DNA of 44,176 nucleotides, from contig CAKRRG010000017.1 of NCBI GenBank assembly GCA_934394545.1, forward strand, positions 1 through 44,176. The letters are read 5' to 3'. The notes below the pieces were generated by a model that saw only the letters and a list, made by a program, of their open reading frames with translations, did no database searches and was not told the DNA's origin. This DNA comes from an uncultured Blautia sp. (lineage in GTDB: Bacteria > Bacillota > Clostridia > Lachnospirales > Lachnospiraceae). Both the position numbers and the translations under genes were made by a program. Shown here one piece after another: positions 7,498 through 15,223 of the stretch (positions within the stretch are counted from its first letter, which is position 1; each line of letters opens with the position of its first letter).

Positions 7498-9073
7498 TCT
7501 GTTAAGAAAAATAGAACTCAGTGAAGATATAGTTATCTACAAAGAAAACCAGTACAGACCAGAAGAAAAACATCTATATGTAGAGAAATTTCAGGAATAT
7601 GTTCAAAAGGGCGTGATAAAAAGCTCTTATGAAAATAATCTTTGGATTGGGACCTCTGGGATTAAACAAACAGAACTTGATTTTAATTTTCGCGAATACC
7701 GTTATAAGACACATGCGGGAAAATTGCTGGTATTTACAGTTCCAGAATTAACAGAGATTTTAAAATGCTATGCCATTAATATTTTCGGTGTGTACATATG
7801 GAGAACGATAGCGTTACGTCTCAAAACGATCCGGGAATTCCTTACCAATTTTGGAGATCCGGAATACAAAATTAAAGATAAAGAAGAAATATGTCTGATT
7901 GAATTCCTGTGGTTTATCGGATTTACAGAGATGGAGGTAGATAGAATTCTTGCCCAGATTCCGGTTATAGCTACTACCCCGGCACAGCAGAGAAAACTGG
8001 AGCATATGATCAATTACCTGGCTTTAGATAATGAGCTGACAGATTTATATCATGCAGAGCTTTCAGTGACAGAATTTCTTAAATGGTTTCCGCTATATTT
8101 CTGGTGCAAAGTGTCATTCATACTCCCAATGAGAGCAACGGAGACACTGGTAACTCCTTATGACTGCATACAGCGCAGGGATGACGGCATTTATCTTTGT
8201 ATACGTAGGACAATGCTGAAAAAGGGAGCAAGAAAAGTGTTTTACGATATAGAACAGGATTATCGGATTTTCGAATATAAAATACCAGAAATTGATTGTA
8301 TCAAACAGATTGAAAAATACCAGAAATTAACAGGGAATCATCAAAGACGTTTTTTATTTGACTACAGTGACCTGTCAATAAACAAGATACTGTCCCTTCC
8401 ACAGTTTAATATGCTTATCACAGAGTTTTTTCAGGAGTACTTAATCGGAAATCATAAATATGACTACTCCCGGTTTGCGACCGGAATCAAGGAATTTACT
8501 CCTGTCACGGCGGGTGACTCCAGACCGATTGCCATGAGCAACTTGTATTATCAAGATAACAGTGCAGACATATGCCGGCAACTGGCAGATCATATGCATC
8601 TGACAACTTCAGAAGGATACTATACCAACGTATCCAACACGGTGCTTGCTACTTCTATCATGGATCTGCAGCGTAAAATCAATCAAGGATATCAGCAGAT
8701 GGAAAAGCAAGAAAACAGATATAAAAAAGCAATGTCCCAGTTACAGACTACTTCCGTTTGCTCTTCCATTCATCAGCCATTGGTGACAGGTGACATTTCA
8801 GATTGTGTTGCAGAAGATCACCTGGAGGAGTGTCTTGGCTGCAGGTACTACACCCCGGGAGAAAATGAATTGAAAGAGGCAATGAATACACGAAGAAAAC
8901 GGCTGGATGACGCCAGCAAAATGGTTTTGGAGTGTATTTCTGATAACTTCAAAAAGGGCTTAGATTATGAAAAAGTATTCCTTGAAGCACATACTGGAAT
9001 TACACGCTATCAAACAGCAACAAAAGAAAAAGCGAAGGAGGCATTTGTTAAATGGCAAAGGCACAAAAAATAG
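7490..9073 (+). CDS. Tyrosine recombinase-like protein, third of the trio
   Basis: The 527 residues contain a core-binding region (about 95-200), the first Arg box (LPMRATET, Arg215), a Lys-bearing beta-hairpin (LKKGARKVFYDI) and a C-terminal box resembling the end of the recombinase domain (LADHMHLTTSEGYYTNV, His368 or His370, Tyr377 or Tyr378). The usual HxxR is not evident where expected (IAMSNLYYQ). After the domain is a coiled stretch and a cysteine motif (EECLGCRYY) that could bind metal. It overlaps the second recombinase by 8 bases (ATGGATAA) and the coiled-coil gene by 22. It probably acts in complex with the other two, as in Tn554, where two recombinases and TnpC cooperate. Confidence 0.7.
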   Translation: MDNLLRKIELSEDIVIYKENQYRPEEKHLYVEKFQEYVQKGVIKSSYENNLWIGTSGIKQTELDFNFREYRYKTHAGKLLVFTVPELTEILKCYAINIFGVYIWRTIALRLKTIREFLTNFGDPEYKIKDKEEICLIEFLWFIGFTEMEVDRILAQIPVIATTPAQQRKLEHMINYLALDNELTDLYHAELSVTEFLKWFPLYFWCKVSFILPMRATETLVTPYDCIQRRDDGIYLCIRRTMLKKGARKVFYDIEQDYRIFEYKIPEIDCIKQIEKYQKLTGNHQRRFLFDYSDLSINKILSLPQFNMLITEFFQEYLIGNHKYDYSRFATGIKEFTPVTAGDSRPIAMSNLYYQDNSADICRQLADHMHLTTSEGYYTNVSNTVLATSIMDLQRKINQGYQQMEKQENRYKKAMSQLQTTSVCSSIHQPLVTGDISDCVAEDHLEECLGCRYYTPGENELKEAMNTRRKRLDDASKMVLECISDNFKKGLDYEKVFLEAHTGITRYQTATKEKAKEAFVKWQRHKK

Positions 9074-9813
9074 ACAATGATCTATTGTTGGAGGCGGTTG
9101 TTAAATATTCTGATATCTGCAAAGGTAAAATAAAATATAAAGAGCTGGCAGAATGGTCGGCAGCAAATATCCCAGGTTTGGAGGAAGTAAAGGATTATAT
9201 GTTCTCCAGACGAGTAATAGAAACGGATCCGGTTACTGGTAAAAAGAAACACCAGGATCGTCCATGTACTATTCGTATAAAAGAAATCAACGCTTCCCGG
9301 ACAGTCACTGCCGGCATAGCAACGAATGTTCTTATACAGGCCTCAAATGTAGAAATATTCATGTCTTTACCGAGAGCAGAACAACGTCGGGCTATATTAT
9401 CAACGAGAGAACAGGTAACTTCTTTGACAAAGCGCAACATTTATTTGGAACGAGAAAATAAACGCATTGTTTCTGCGGATGAGGATTTGAAAGTATTTGC
9501 AGCCGAACTGGAAGCAAGGCTATTATCTGTTACTGAAACGCATGAACTACTGAAAAAACAGATAAATTATATTCGGAAATTTACAGATGCAGCTCAGCGC
9601 AGACAGGCATTGGAACAAATTGGAATTACGGAAGAAGGATTTCAACTGTTAGTCAATCAGGAATCAAGGCAAATCGAGGAAGCGTTTTCTTTTGGAGATG
9701 CAATAAAGAAATTTCAAAAAACTGCGGAGCAAATAGATGAAACACTGCTAGTAATCTCATCAGAAGGCAGCAATTCTTTAAGTGATGATATTATGAAGGG
9801 ATTGGATTTTTAG
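9052..9813 (+). CDS. Coiled-coil accessory protein of the recombinase operon (TnpC-like position)
   Basis: A 253-residue soluble protein. The N-terminal third (to about residue 75) may be a small winged DNA-binding domain (YKELAEWSAANIPGLEEVKDYM, then basic TGKKKHQDR). The middle is a long coiled coil (about 120-215) with LTKRNIYLERENKRI. Position right after the recombinases and the coiled coil match TnpC of Tn554, which sets orientation and efficiency of transposition, but sequence identity to TnpC is not claimed. Its stop overlaps the next GTG start (TAGTG). Function is inferred from context. Confidence 0.6.
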   Translation: MAKAQKIDNDLLLEAVVKYSDICKGKIKYKELAEWSAANIPGLEEVKDYMFSRRVIETDPVTGKKKHQDRPCTIRIKEINASRTVTAGIATNVLIQASNVEIFMSLPRAEQRRAILSTREQVTSLTKRNIYLERENKRIVSADEDLKVFAAELEARLLSVTETHELLKKQINYIRKFTDAAQRRQALEQIGITEEGFQLLVNQESRQIEEAFSFGDAIKKFQKTAEQIDETLLVISSEGSNSLSDDIMKGLDF

Positions 9814-11069
9814 TGAATAATACAGTTGCAGAAAGCCCAGATCTGCTAAATAAATGGGACTATGAGAAAAATATAATTTTGCCAGAAAGGATTACAACCG
9901 GGAGCGGAAAAAAAGTCTGGTGGATCTGCGAACAGGGGCATTCCTATGAAGATTCTGTTAAACATCAGAACGCTGGCCGAAATTGTCCTGTATGCGCTGG
10001 AAGGCAGGTGTTGAAAGGGTATAATGATTTGGGGTCTGTTCATCCTGAACTAATGCCTGAATGGGATTTTGATAAGAATACCATATATCCAGATGCAGTC
10101 ACGTCTGGTTCAAATAAGCAAGCTTTTTGGAAGTGCCCAAAGGGTCATGCCTATATGATGCAGATTATGGCAAGAGTTCGTGGCCGTAATTGCCCTGTCT
10201 GTGCTGGGAAAGTAGTTATTCAAGGGGAAAATGATCTGGCAACAATTCATCCAGAATTGGTATCAGAATGGGATACAGAAAAGAATGTCCTTCTTCCATC
10301 TCAAGTTACTGCCGGATCAAATAAAAAGATCTGGTGGCGCTGCAAACAAGGGCACTCCTGGGAAACTTCTGTAAAAACAAGGACAATGGGAAGTGGTTGT
10401 CCAACCTGTGAAAAAAACAAGCTATCTCCAAAACGCATCCAATTACGACAACTATTTATTGAATGTTCGCAGCTACAACAGGAATATGATTATGAAAAAA
10501 ACAGAAATGTTTCAGACATAACTACCCAGAAAAAGTTATGGTGGAAATGTCAAGACGGACACAGCTGGCAGGCTACAATATCCAATCGTAAAAGAGGTTG
10601 TGGCTGCCCATATTGCAAGAATAAGTTTGCGACACCTGAAAGGAATCTGGCAGTCTGTTTCCCGGACAGGCTGAACTTTTGGGATTGGGATAAAAATAAC
10701 ATATCACCGTATGAGCTTCTTCCGAACTCCGATTTATATGTATATTGGAAGTGCAAACAGGGTCACTCCTGGGAAATGTCTGCAAACTCTGCAACTGATA
10801 GGAAGAAAATGTCGTGTCCGTACTGCTCTGGTAGGATTCCTATTCCTGGTAAAACAGATCTGGCAACATTGGAGCCGGACATTGCTTTTGAATGGAATTA
10901 TAAAAGAAATATAGTATTACCAACGGAAGTGACGAGAAAGTCAGGTAAAAAAGTTTGGTGGATATGTCCAATTGGACATGAATATAAAGCATTTATTTAC
11001 AATCGTTCAAATGGGAAGGGTTGTCCTATATGTTCAAGGAGAAAAAATGATGTTTATATCAGAAGATAA
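9813..11069 (+). CDS. Zinc-ribbon repeat protein, six repeats
   Basis: The 418 residues consist almost only of six repeats of about 68 residues. Each has EWDxxKN, then a KKVWWxC segment, GHSW or similar, CPxC and a linker (GYNDLxxxHPEL). Each repeat therefore carries four potential zinc ligands (Cys, His, Cys, Cys), as in the probable zinc-ribbon/treble-clef repeats of the DUF4379 type (PF14311). These families are often linked to DNA-acting enzymes, so DNA or RNA binding is likely. The GTG start sits in the TAGTG overlap with the previous gene; the nearest ribosome binding site is GAAGGGA somewhat upstream. The 3' end overlaps the next gene by 23 bases. No enzymatic domain is visible. It may be cargo, a target-recognition protein or a recombination accessory. 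Confidence 0.65.
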   Translation: MNNTVAESPDLLNKWDYEKNIILPERITTGSGKKVWWICEQGHSYEDSVKHQNAGRNCPVCAGRQVLKGYNDLGSVHPELMPEWDFDKNTIYPDAVTSGSNKQAFWKCPKGHAYMMQIMARVRGRNCPVCAGKVVIQGENDLATIHPELVSEWDTEKNVLLPSQVTAGSNKKIWWRCKQGHSWETSVKTRTMGSGCPTCEKNKLSPKRIQLRQLFIECSQLQQEYDYEKNRNVSDITTQKKLWWKCQDGHSWQATISNRKRGCGCPYCKNKFATPERNLAVCFPDRLNFWDWDKNNISPYELLPNSDLYVYWKCKQGHSWEMSANSATDRKKMSCPYCSGRIPIPGKTDLATLEPDIAFEWNYKRNIVLPTEVTRKSGKKVWWICPIGHEYKAFIYNRSNGKGCPICSRRKNDVYIRR

Positions 11070-12222
11070 GAAATTAATGAAGGAATGGCATCCTGTGCTA
11101 AATAAAAATTTAAAGCCTGAGGAAATATCCGTAAAATCAAATAAAAAAATCTGGTGGTTTTGCCGCTATAATGATCCAGAAACAGGAGAGCATGATTTTG
11201 TATGGCAGGCAACAGTGAATAGTAGACGGAAGAATGGCTGTCCATACTTGACAGGGAGAAGCGTCTGGAAAGGTTACAATGATTTGGCAACTAGGCGACC
11301 AGATATTGCAGCGCAATGGGATTTGAAAAAAAATGGCGATTTGAAACCGGAGGATGTTACAGTAGGGAGTAAAAGAAAAGTGTGGTGGACACTTCATTAC
11401 AGTGATCCAGAGACAGGAGAACATGATTTTAGTTGGCAGGCTACAGTAAATAATAGGGTAAAATGTTGGAATACAAAGTATCAAGGCTGTCCTTATTTAG
11501 CCGGAAAATTAGTCTGGAAGGGATATAATGACCTTTTTACGAGATGCCCAGACTTAATGACTCAGTGGGATAAGGAGCAAAATGTAGGTATAAATCCTGA
11601 AAATATTAATTGGAAAAGTGAAAAAGTGGTTTGGTGGTGCTTAGATTATGAAGATCCAGAAACGGGGCATCATCACTTCACATGGAGAGAGAGCATTTAT
11701 TTGCGAAGTGTACGACATTTTGGATGTCCGTTTCTAACAGGGAAAAAAGTTTGGAAAGGATACAATGATCTGGCAACTAGGCGTCCAGACTTAGCAGCAC
11801 AATGGGACCAAGAAAGAAACGGGGATTTAAAACCGGAGGATGTTACAGTAGGGAGTAAAAGAAAAGTGTGGTGGATACTTCATTATAGTGATCCAGAGAC
11901 AGGAGAATATGATTTTAGCTGGCAGACTACCGTAAATAACCGAGTAGCCTGTGATCAAGGATGTCCATATTTAGTTGGAAAAGCTGTTTTACAAGGTTTT
12001 AATGATTTAAAATCGAGATATCCGGAATTAGCAATGGAATGGGAGTATTGCAAAAACCGTGTTTTGACACCAGAAACAGTTTGCGTAAATTCTAATAAAA
12101 AAGTGTGGTGGATATGCAGTAAAGGACATCGTTGGCGTGCTAAAATACAAAGCCGGATTTTGGGAAATGGTTGTCCCGTGTGTGCTGCACAAAAACGAAA
12201 GTATGGTTATTTCGAGGGCTGA
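11047..12222 (+). CDS. Paralogous repeat protein, five repeats, mostly without zinc ligands
   Basis: The 391 residues hold five repeats related to those of the preceding gene. Repeats 1-4 carry an inserted loop (DPETGEHDF) in place of the GH segment, and the CPxC motif has become CPYL or CPFL, so the zinc site is lost. Only the last repeat keeps Cys, GH and CPVC. Repeats 2 and 4 share an identical 46-base stretch (11344-11389 and 11830-11875), evidence of recent internal duplication or gene conversion. The start is ATG 11047 (or 11050) because AAGGAG lies at 11036-11041; an upstream in-frame ATG at 10972 has no such site. It is the last gene of the operon. Function unknown; a divergent nucleic-acid-binding repeat array is the best guess. 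Confidence 0.65.
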   Translation: MMFISEDKKLMKEWHPVLNKNLKPEEISVKSNKKIWWFCRYNDPETGEHDFVWQATVNSRRKNGCPYLTGRSVWKGYNDLATRRPDIAAQWDLKKNGDLKPEDVTVGSKRKVWWTLHYSDPETGEHDFSWQATVNNRVKCWNTKYQGCPYLAGKLVWKGYNDLFTRCPDLMTQWDKEQNVGINPENINWKSEKVVWWCLDYEDPETGHHHFTWRESIYLRSVRHFGCPFLTGKKVWKGYNDLATRRPDLAAQWDQERNGDLKPEDVTVGSKRKVWWILHYSDPETGEYDFSWQTTVNNRVACDQGCPYLVGKAVLQGFNDLKSRYPELAMEWEYCKNRVLTPETVCVNSNKKVWWICSKGHRWRAKIQSRILGNGCPVCAAQKRKYGYFEG

Positions 12223-12239
12223 GAAGTCCTCTTTTTTTT
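12214..12239 (+). terminator. Intrinsic terminator of the recombinase operon
   Basis: GAGGGCT (12214-12220), a GAGA loop and AGTCCTC (12225-12231) form a 7-bp stem with one G-T pair, followed by eight T. The stem includes the stop codon of the last gene. Confidence 0.85.
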
Positions 12240-12287
12240 GTGATAGAAATGTCGGTTTAAGTCTATCTTAATTTTTCTATTCTGGTA

Positions 12288-13151
12288 TTGAATTTTCTGA
12301 CAAAAGAAAAAACGACGTTTTGGGGCTATTTAAAATTTTCTGTTCCGGCATCAAGACTGGAAAACGGAGCCAGAGTCAATGTGGTTGTGGCACCAGTAGC
12401 ACTGGACGGACCAATTTTGACCATTCGACGTTTTCCCGACACTCCAATTACAATGGAAAAGCTGATTGAGCTGGGAAGCATAACGTCGGAATGTGCCAGC
12501 TTTTTGGAAAAATTGGTGAAGGCCAGATATTCTATTGTGATCGGAGGTGGAACCGGAAGTGGAAAAACCACATTTCTGGGAGCATTGTCTGAATATATTC
12601 CAAAGGATGAACGGATTATCACGATTGAAGATAATGCGGAACTGAAGCTTCAGGGAATTGCCAATCTGGTAAGACTGGAGGCCAGAGCAGCAACTATAAA
12701 TGGAGCACCAGGAGTCAGTATCCGGGATTTGATACGTTCAGCACTTCGTATGCGTCCTGACCGGATCATTGTGGGAGAGGTTCGTGGCGGGGAGGCAATG
12801 GACATGTTACAGGCTCTGAATACCGGACATGAGGGAAGCCTTGGAACAGCTCATGCGAACAGTTGTCGAGATATGCTGGCACGTTTGGAAATTATGACAT
12901 TAATGTCGGAAATGGATTTGCCTCTTCAGGCAGTGCGAAGACAGATTGCTTCTGGTGTGGATATTCTTATCCATCTTGGACGTATGAGGGATAAATCAAG
13001 AAAGCTTCTGGAAGTTGCAGAGGTATGTGGATATGAGAACGGAGAAATCAAGCTGCAGTCCTTATACCAATGGCAGGAAGGATGTGGCTTGGTACAACTG
13101 GCATATCTTATGCATAAAGAAAAGCTGGAGCATGCGGGGGTAACGTTATGA
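12288..13151 (+). pseudogene. CpaF/TadA family Tad pilus ATPase, N-terminally truncated
   Basis: CpaF/TadA is the hexameric ATPase that powers Tad pilus assembly at the inner face of the membrane. The family match begins near RLENGARVNVVV (residue 23 of this frame) and continues to the end, with Walker A GGGTGSGKT (86-94), Asp box IITIEDN, Walker B RIIVGEVRGG (159-168) and His box GHEGSLGTAH (180-189). Family members have a further N-terminal domain of well over 100 residues, which is missing; the upstream codons (MNFLTKEKTTFWGYLKF) are element-derived, with a TTG and no ribosome binding site. The missing part is not elsewhere in the window. The catalytic core is intact, but without the N-terminal domain and promoter it is probably non-functional. 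It overlaps tadB by 4 bases (ATGA). Confidence 0.85.
12309..12321. other. Candidate right-end core site
   Basis: AAAACGACGTTTT is a palindrome around a central A, about 30 bases before clear CpaF homology begins. It matches AAAGCGACATTTT at 1466-1478 in 11 of 13 positions and the same orientation. Site assignment is inference. Confidence 0.3.
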
Positions 13152-13900
13152 GTGGTCAGAAAGCTGATTATGATAGATATCATTATTCTGCAAAAGAGAT
13201 TTTGAAATATATGGCAGAAAGTATTTCATTGTGTGTTATGGTTGATTATTTGTTTTATAAAAGTTTATGGGTTTTAATTTTTATGCTACCTGTTTCCGGA
13301 ATGTATTTGAAGTGGAAAAAGAAGCAATTGATCAGAGAACGGAAAAGAAAGCTGAATTATCAGTTTCGAGATGCGCTGAATTCAATGAGTGTTGCTGTTC
13401 AGGCTGGATATTCTGTTGAAAATGCAGTTTCTGCCTGTGTGAGGGATTTGGAGCAGTTATATGCGAAGGATGAGGATATTGTTGCGGAATTCAGGTATAT
13501 AGAAACACAGCAGAAGGTAAGCGTGCCCGTGGAGGAATTGTTTCTTGATCTGGGCCAAAGGTGTAGAGTGGAGGATATTGAGAATTTTGCTTCTGTTTTA
13601 TATACGGCTAAAAGAAGCGGAGGCGATCTTGGAAATGTGATTCAGAAGGTTGCCAGAATGCTGGGAGATAAGATTGATGTAAAAAAAGAAATCGAAGCTA
13701 CTTTGGCGGCAAAGAAATCTGAACAGATGATCATGAGTCTTATGCCTGCCGGAATTATTCTTTATCTTAGATTGGCATCTCCGGGATTTCTGGATATGCT
13801 TTATGGAAATCCGTTTGGAATAGGCGCAATGACGGTTTGCCTTACGGTATATGGACTGGCTTACTGGATGGGAAAGCGAATAGTGGAAATTGAGGTGTAG
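13148..13900 (+). CDS. tadB: TadB-like type II secretion F domain protein
   Basis: A 250-residue polytopic membrane protein of the Tad apparatus. It has hydrophobic segments near residues 36-56 and in the C-terminal third (about 193-245), around a cytoplasmic T2SSF domain (RDALNSMSVAVQAGYSVENA, then EDIENFASVLYTAKRSGGDLG). With TadC it forms the inner-membrane platform that the CpaF motor drives. It is coupled to cpaF by ATGA and followed after 3 bases by tadC. Now that cpaF is cut, transcription would have to start inside the mobile element or at a cryptic promoter, so expression may be low. Confidence 0.85.
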   Translation: MSGQKADYDRYHYSAKEILKYMAESISLCVMVDYLFYKSLWVLIFMLPVSGMYLKWKKKQLIRERKRKLNYQFRDALNSMSVAVQAGYSVENAVSACVRDLEQLYAKDEDIVAEFRYIETQQKVSVPVEELFLDLGQRCRVEDIENFASVLYTAKRSGGDLGNVIQKVARMLGDKIDVKKEIEATLAAKKSEQMIMSLMPAGIILYLRLASPGFLDMLYGNPFGIGAMTVCLTVYGLAYWMGKRIVEIEV

Positions 13901-13903
13901 TGG

Positions 13904-14917
13904 ATGTGGCTTCATATTGTCATTTTTGTTATATTATTGCTTCTGGTGATACTTAGCTCCCTGGGGTGGCTTCATTTGGAAAAAATTGGTACAGCAAAGG
14001 GGCGAAAACTGTTTTTTATGGTAGCGCTGACTGGAAATATAATCGGGGCTATTCTGACTTATACAAAAGGTGGAGGACAGATTTTTGAACATGGTCATGA
14101 GTTGAAAAAAGAGGAGGATCCTTATGAGGAAAAATTCACGGTATCTGTGGAAGGAAAAGAAGCAAGCGTTTATATACAAATTCCGGAGAAAAAGTCTTCC
14201 AAGGAAGATTCCGTGCAGCAGGAGGTGCTGACTGAGGAAGAAGAAAAAGAACAGCAGCTGCTGGAATTTGTTGAGAATTATAACAGCGAGCAGGAGAACG
14301 ATGATTATTATTATCTTCCGGCTGCCTGGAATGGCAGAACACTGAAATGGAGAACACCACACGATAATACCGGAAATCTTCTTTCTGCAATAGCAATTGC
14401 ATCAGCTTTTGTTATGATTGTTATAACGTCACAAGAAGAACAAAAGGAAAAGGCAAGAAGATATGAAGAATTGATGATGGATTATCCGGGACTTATTATG
14501 AAGTTTACTTTGCTTGTACAGGCAGGAATGACCGTTCGAAATGCTTTTCGAAAGATAGCTGTGGATTATAAAAAAAAGAAAGAAAAACGCGTTGCTTATG
14601 AGGAAATTGTTACTGCTTGCTATGAGATGGAAAGTGGAGTATCTGAACTTGAGGCTTATCGACGCTTTGGGGAGCGGTGCGGACATGTAAAATATAAAAC
14701 ATTTGCCACTCTTTTAATCCAGAATCTTCAGAAAGGGAGTAGTCATATGGGAGAGATGCTGGAGAAAGAATCTGTGGAAGCCTGGGATGACAGGAAGAGA
14801 AAAGCGAAGGTACTGGGAGAAGCAGCAACCACTAAATTGCTGGTTCCCATGGTACTGATGCTTGGAGTAGTAATGGCAATCGTTATGCTTCCTGCCTGTT
14901 TGTCCTTTTATGGATAA
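13904..14917 (+). CDS. tadC: TadC-like type II secretion F domain protein with acidic N-terminal insertion
   Basis: A 337-residue membrane protein paired with TadB in the Tad platform. It has an N-terminal hydrophobic segment (about 3-22) and a second at about 32-50, then an acidic, low-complexity stretch (about 60-140, with EEEEKEQQ and EQENDDYYY). Another membrane segment (158-175) follows, then the T2SSF domain (LIMKFTLLVQAGMTVRNAF) and C-terminal hydrophobic helices. The acidic stretch is not part of the core family and may be a linker specific to this lineage. GAGGTG precedes the ATG; the gap to tadB is 3 bases. Confidence 0.8.
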   Translation: MWLHIVIFVILLLLVILSSLGWLHLEKIGTAKGRKLFFMVALTGNIIGAILTYTKGGGQIFEHGHELKKEEDPYEEKFTVSVEGKEASVYIQIPEKKSSKEDSVQQEVLTEEEEKEQQLLEFVENYNSEQENDDYYYLPAAWNGRTLKWRTPHDNTGNLLSAIAIASAFVMIVITSQEEQKEKARRYEELMMDYPGLIMKFTLLVQAGMTVRNAFRKIAVDYKKKKEKRVAYEEIVTACYEMESGVSELEAYRRFGERCGHVKYKTFATLLIQNLQKGSSHMGEMLEKESVEAWDDRKRKAKVLGEAATTKLLVPMVLMLGVVMAIVMLPACLSFYG

Positions 14918-14997
14918 ATCCAATCTGCAAAGAAACTCTGCCGATAAAGAGCGGAGTGAGACAGCAGAAATATTTCAGGCAGAGGGAGGTGAAAGAG

Positions 14998-15177
14998 ATG
15001 AAGGAATTGCGCAGATTTGTAAGAGATTTTTTGAGGGAAGAGGATGCTGTGGGTGTTGTGGAAATTATTCTGATTCTTGTGGTTCTTATTGGTCTGGTTA
15101 TGATTTTTAAAGACCAGCTTACCAGTCTTGTAAAAAACATTCTGTCAAAAATCACAAAACAAAGTAATTCGATTTAA
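14998..15177 (+). CDS. flp: Flp1-like pilin
   Basis: A 59-residue prepilin: short basic leader (MKELRRFVRDFLREEDAVG), then the hydrophobic stretch VVEIILILVVLIGLVMIF, then a short polar tail. This is the layout of Flp-type pilins of Gram-positive Tad loci; a Glu (VVEII) stands near the position of the conserved Glu after the cleavage site. It would be the main pilus subunit, processed by the peptidase at 17601-18011. The start is ATG 14998, set by GGGAGGTG at 14983-14990; the frame is open further upstream but without a comparable site. Confidence 0.8.
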   Translation: MKELRRFVRDFLREEDAVGVVEIILILVVLIGLVMIFKDQLTSLVKNILSKITKQSNSI

Positions 15178-15223
15178 ATGATTCCTGATTAACAAAAATT
15201 GAATCAAAAAGGAGGGGTGCTCC

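Larger units (their letters stand above)
1322..12350. mobile_element. Recombinase-trio (RIT/Tn554-like) element with pseudo-ExoIII and zinc-ribbon repeat genes
   Basis: This AT-rich segment lies between a truncated relaxase gene and a CpaF/TadA gene that lacks its N-terminal part. It holds a divergent gene of unknown function, a 29-bp iteron array, and an overlapping operon for an HTH protein, a degenerate ExoIII-like protein, three consecutive tyrosine-recombinase-like proteins, a coiled-coil protein and two repeat proteins, ending at a strong terminator (12214-12239). Three adjacent recombinases with a following accessory gene recall RIT elements and Tn554 (tnpA, tnpB, tnpC), but the gene content is larger. 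The exact ends are not known. The left edge is between 1303 and 1466 and the right edge between 12309 and 12355. Similar 13-mers at 1466-1478 and 12309-12321 are candidate end sites. Confidence 0.65.
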
